Source of the DNA: UBA1181 sp963648205
GTDB lineage: Bacteria; Bacteroidota; Bacteroidia; Bacteroidales; Paludibacteraceae
Direction: 5' to 3'
Length of the DNA: 43,742 nt
Assembly: GCA_963648205.1 (NCBI GenBank)
Contig: CAVJCT010000055.1
Location: forward strand, 1-43,742
Position numbers and translations under genes: made by a program. Shown here one piece after another: positions 41,008 through 43,742 of this stretch (positions are counted from its first letter, which is position 1; every line of letters starts with the position of its first letter). The notes below the pieces were generated by a model that saw nothing but the letters and a program-made list of their open reading frames with translations, ran no database searches and was not told the origin of the DNA.

Positions 41008-41472
41008 ATGAAACATTTGAGATTTTTAGCATACCTCGTGATGATGGTCGCAGGCTTGAACTTTGGTTTGGCTTCGTGTGATGATGAGGAGGAAGAGGTT
41101 TCAACCGATAAAGTAGAAGCTGAAGAGGTTCCAAATACAAAGGAAGGTGGAATTATGGTGGGCGAGTCGTTCTATCAATACTACGCTTGCGCTGTGAAAG
41201 AAGGTAAAGGTCAACTAACAAAGACTTCTATCATTGTATTTGCTATGTCTCCTTATCAAGGTGGAAGAGGAGAGGACTATAAAACAGGCTTTTTCCTTGG
41301 TATCGCTGCTCAGAAATATGGTTTGACGAATGATTTGGAGAAGGCTTCTGAGTATGTTGATGAATTAAGCGAACTTAGAACCTTGTTTGATAATTGGATT
41401 GTAAACAGCGAAGCGTCGGATACAGCGACAACCCAGATTATTGAGTTCATGGATTCGTACGTGAAGAAGTAA
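41008..41472 (+). CDS. Acidic lipoprotein, paralogue 2
   Basis: A 154-residue lipoprotein. Its signal MKHLRFLAYLVMMVAGLNFG and lipobox ASC are near-identical to paralogue 1, but the acidic stretch reads DDEEEE. The body block KTGFFLGIAAQKYGLTNDLEKASEYVDEL lines up with that of paralogue 1. Function is unknown; the acidic signal suggests the cell surface. Its TAA ends directly at the dnaG ATG (no gap), so the dnaG message depends on this gene's promoter and translation may be coupled. Confidence 0.75.
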   Translation: MKHLRFLAYLVMMVAGLNFGLASCDDEEEEVSTDKVEAEEVPNTKEGGIMVGESFYQYYACAVKEGKGQLTKTSIIVFAMSPYQGGRGEDYKTGFFLGIAAQKYGLTNDLEKASEYVDELSELRTLFDNWIVNSEASDTATTQIIEFMDSYVKK

Positions 41473-43488
41473 ATGATTGACCAGCAGACAGTAGATCGTA
41501 TTTTTGATGCGGCGGATATTGTATCCGTTGTATCAGACTATGTGTCGCTGAAAAGACGAGGAGCCAACTATTGGGGAAACTGTCCGTTTCACGATGAGAA
41601 GACTCCGTCGTTTAGCGTTTCGCCTGCAAAAAACATCTACAAGTGTTTCGGTTGTGGAAAGGGTGGAAATGCGGTCAATTTTATCATGGGAGTTGAAAAT
41701 CTCTCTTATTATGAGGCATTGAAATTCTTGGCTAAGAAGTTCAATATCGAGATAAAAGAGAAAGAACTAACCCAAGAACAGAAGGAACAACAGAACGAAC
41801 GAGAGTCGCTCATGTCGCTCACCGAATGGGCGCACAAGCATTTTATAGAGAATTTGCAGACTCCCGAGGGACAAGCCGTTGGAATGTCTTATTTTGCACA
41901 TCGAGGTTTTCGTGAAGATACAATCAAAAAGTTCCAATTAGGATATGCTTTGGAACGTCGAGATGAGTACACGAAGGCTGCGTTGGCGAAAGGATATAAA
42001 CTCGACTTTTTGGAGAAGACGGGCTTGACGATTGTTAAGGACAATAATTACCAGATAGACCGTTTCTTCGGACGAGCCATTTTCCCGATTCACTCCATCT
42101 CGGGTCGTGTCATCGCTTTCGGTGGACGAGCCATTAAGAAGGATGAAGTGGCAAAATATCAGAACTCGCCCGAATCGGATATCTACCATAAAAGTACGGT
42201 TCTCTTCGGACTTTTCTTTGCCAAGAAAGCGATTACACAAAAGAAAAAATGCTACATTGTTGAGGGTTATTGTGATGTCATTTCGATGATGCAGGCTGGG
42301 GTTGAGAACATTGTCGCCCCATGTGGAACGGCTCTGACGACACAGCAGATTCAGCAGTTGCGTAGAATTTTGCCTTCAGCAGATGCGGAACGTTCGGAAG
42401 ATAAATATGTGACGCTTCTCTATGATGGCGACGCGGCGGGTATGCATGCTGCCCTGAAAAATGGCAAACTTCTGTTGGAAGAGGGACTGAACGTGCGTGT
42501 GGTAGTCCTTCCAGAACCAGAAGATCCAGACTCTTTCGCACAAGGACATGAATCGTCTGAAGTGATTCGCTATTTGGAGGAGAATGAACAAGATTATATC
42601 GTCTTCAAAATAAAACATTACTGGGATGAGGCGGTGAAAGACCCCATCAAAATGGCTCAGTTGACGGAGGATGTCGCTTCTACCATCGAGGTGATTCCAG
42701 AACCTGTAAAACGTTCCATCTACGCTAAGACGGCAGCGAATATGTTGGGCGTGGAAGAGGCTGTTTTGTTGGACAGAATCAATGCGCTGAACCGCAAACG
42801 ATTGGAGGAGGCTGCCGGACCAAATTTGGCAGATCGAATCTCCAAATCGCAGTCGATTGAGCCTGAGCCTACTGCTGCCCCAACGAATTTGCAACCGCAA
42901 TCGTGGAGCGAGAATGTGGAGCGAGACCTTATACAGTGTTTGGTTCGCTTCGGTAGTATGCCGATTGTGATGAAGGGTGAGACTGAAAATGGGGAAGACG
43001 TTGATGTCGAAGTTCCTATCGTTCAGTATATCAAAGAGGATTTGGATGCCGATGGCTTTGTGTTGAATAACAATGTTTATCAGCAGATGCTGGATGAGTA
43101 TTGGCAACGATACCAGGAGAGTGGAATTTCCTCGGAGGAGTTTTTCCAGAAGAATGTGAATGCGGAGTTTGTAGAAGTGGCAAGCACAGTAATCTCCGAT
43201 CCCTACCCATTGAGCCGTATTTTCGACAAGGATTCTAATAGTCGCATCAAGGCGAAAGCCCTCTCAATGGACGACCCTGAGGTGTATTGCAAAGAGGTGC
43301 TTTATGCGTTGAACAATTTCAAAAGCACCTGGCTACAGCATGAAATAGACGACCGTATGGAGAGACTCAAATCGTTGACTGATAACGATATGGACAAATT
43401 ACAGGAACTGCTGACGGAGATTAAAAACCTGAAAGACGTTCAGCGAGATTTCGATAAAATGTTGGGTGAACGTCATATCCGTCCTTGA
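41473..43488 (+). CDS. dnaG: DNA primase DnaG
   Basis: A 671-residue primase that makes RNA primers at the replication fork. The N-terminal zinc ligands are C37, H40, C58 and C61 (CPFHDEKTPSF, then CFGCG). The TOPRIM catalytic domain has E264 (IVEGYCD) and D318/D320 (LLYDGDAAG). The C-terminal part (from about residue 450) is the less conserved region that contacts the DnaB helicase and is long and acidic here. The ATG immediately follows the lipoprotein stop codon. Confidence 0.95.
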   Translation: MIDQQTVDRIFDAADIVSVVSDYVSLKRRGANYWGNCPFHDEKTPSFSVSPAKNIYKCFGCGKGGNAVNFIMGVENLSYYEALKFLAKKFNIEIKEKELTQEQKEQQNERESLMSLTEWAHKHFIENLQTPEGQAVGMSYFAHRGFREDTIKKFQLGYALERRDEYTKAALAKGYKLDFLEKTGLTIVKDNNYQIDRFFGRAIFPIHSISGRVIAFGGRAIKKDEVAKYQNSPESDIYHKSTVLFGLFFAKKAITQKKKCYIVEGYCDVISMMQAGVENIVAPCGTALTTQQIQQLRRILPSADAERSEDKYVTLLYDGDAAGMHAALKNGKLLLEEGLNVRVVVLPEPEDPDSFAQGHESSEVIRYLEENEQDYIVFKIKHYWDEAVKDPIKMAQLTEDVASTIEVIPEPVKRSIYAKTAANMLGVEEAVLLDRINALNRKRLEEAAGPNLADRISKSQSIEPEPTAAPTNLQPQSWSENVERDLIQCLVRFGSMPIVMKGETENGEDVDVEVPIVQYIKEDLDADGFVLNNNVYQQMLDEYWQRYQESGISSEEFFQKNVNAEFVEVASTVISDPYPLSRIFDKDSNSRIKAKALSMDDPEVYCKEVLYALNNFKSTWLQHEIDDRMERLKSLTDNDMDKLQELLTEIKNLKDVQRDFDKMLGERHIRP

Positions 43489-43531
43489 TGATTTGTTTGC
43501 TTTGAAAATCTACTAAACTGTTGAAAATCAG

Positions 43532-43705
43532 TTATTTGTTCTTGATATAACGTGTGGGACACCAAGCCACGGCGAGTCCTACAAACAATACTGTAAACAA
43601 TACGAGGGCGACATCCGTCCAATGAACGCAAACAGGATATGCGTTGACTAAGAATGTGCCGTCGTCTGCTCCAGAACCCAATTTGATCCTGTTTTCGTCA
43701 CTTTT
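43532..43705 (-). pseudogene. C-terminal piece of an FtsX/LolC-E-type permease
   Basis: A 57-residue open segment ends at TAA 43532-43534. Its sequence includes DGTFLVNAYPVCVHWTDVA, a hydrophobic helix with VLFVGLAVAW, and the ending PTRYIKNK. This is the tail pattern of lipoprotein-releasing (LolC/LolE, FtsX-domain) ABC permeases. Upstream in the same frame two stop codons follow at once (43706-43708 and 43712-43714), and before them hydrophobic residues appear. The gene is thus interrupted by point changes, or only its end is left. The rest lies beyond the window, so pseudogene status is tentative. Confidence 0.5.
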
Positions 43706-43742
43706 TTAGTGTTAAAAACATAAACTGCTAATTATCAACGGA

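Noticed and set aside
42376..43107. 243-codon minus-strand frame inside dnaG
   Set aside because: Long but antisense to a conserved primase with all catalytic residues; no start signals or family similarity seen.

Overview
The window looks like a chromosomal segment of a Bacteroidota bacterium, most likely of the order Bacteroidales. Three things support this. Most promoters that can be read carry the Bacteroidota -7 element TAnnTTTG. Type IX secretion components (porU, porV) and a secreted esterase with a type IX sorting tail are present. Lipoproteins carry acidic stretches right after the lipobox cysteine. Base composition is moderate to AT-rich, and no rRNA, tRNA or CRISPR array was seen.

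Bases 1-5069 are an accessory, decaying region. It holds a fragment of a phage-type ADP-ribosyltransferase-like domain and a 394-bp internally deleted IS with 18-bp terminal inverted repeats. Next come a protein joining a uracil-DNA-glycosylase-like domain to an FtsK gamma DNA-binding domain, a WYL protein that seems to have lost its helix-turn-helix, and a DEDDh exonuclease. The region ends with two broken genes: one frameshifted, the other with a frameshift and a nonsense codon.

Bases 5239-12500 (+) are housekeeping: a PpiD/SurA-like periplasmic foldase, rlmN, a DUF4837 lipoprotein, pdxA, a metal-dependent hydrolase and mnmA. Bases 12667-25678 (-) hold pgk, the esterase, clpA, clpS, a pyridoxamine kinase, a LysE-type exporter, ispF, porV, porU and a fumarylacetoacetate-hydrolase-family enzyme. 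The esterase is plausibly a substrate of the PorU/PorV machinery encoded a few kilobases away.

Bases 25855-28885 (+) are the rplM-rpsI-rpsB-tsf cluster, with a compact hairpin in the rplM leader and a structured rpsI-rpsB gap. It is followed by a small lipoprotein, a stand-alone AICAR transformylase, and a Y-family polymerase with a small YolD-like partner. An ABC ATPase, smpB and a Yip1-like membrane protein follow on the minus strand. A divergent promoter pair then leads to a class A penicillin-binding protein, an alpha-oxoamine-synthase-like enzyme and a nucleoside deaminase. The right end has comF, two paralogous acidic lipoproteins, dnaG, and the C-terminal piece of an FtsX-type permease on the minus strand.

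The best candidates for something undescribed are the UDG-like/FtsK-gamma fusion and its broken neighbourhood, the HTH-less WYL protein, and the rplM leader hairpin.
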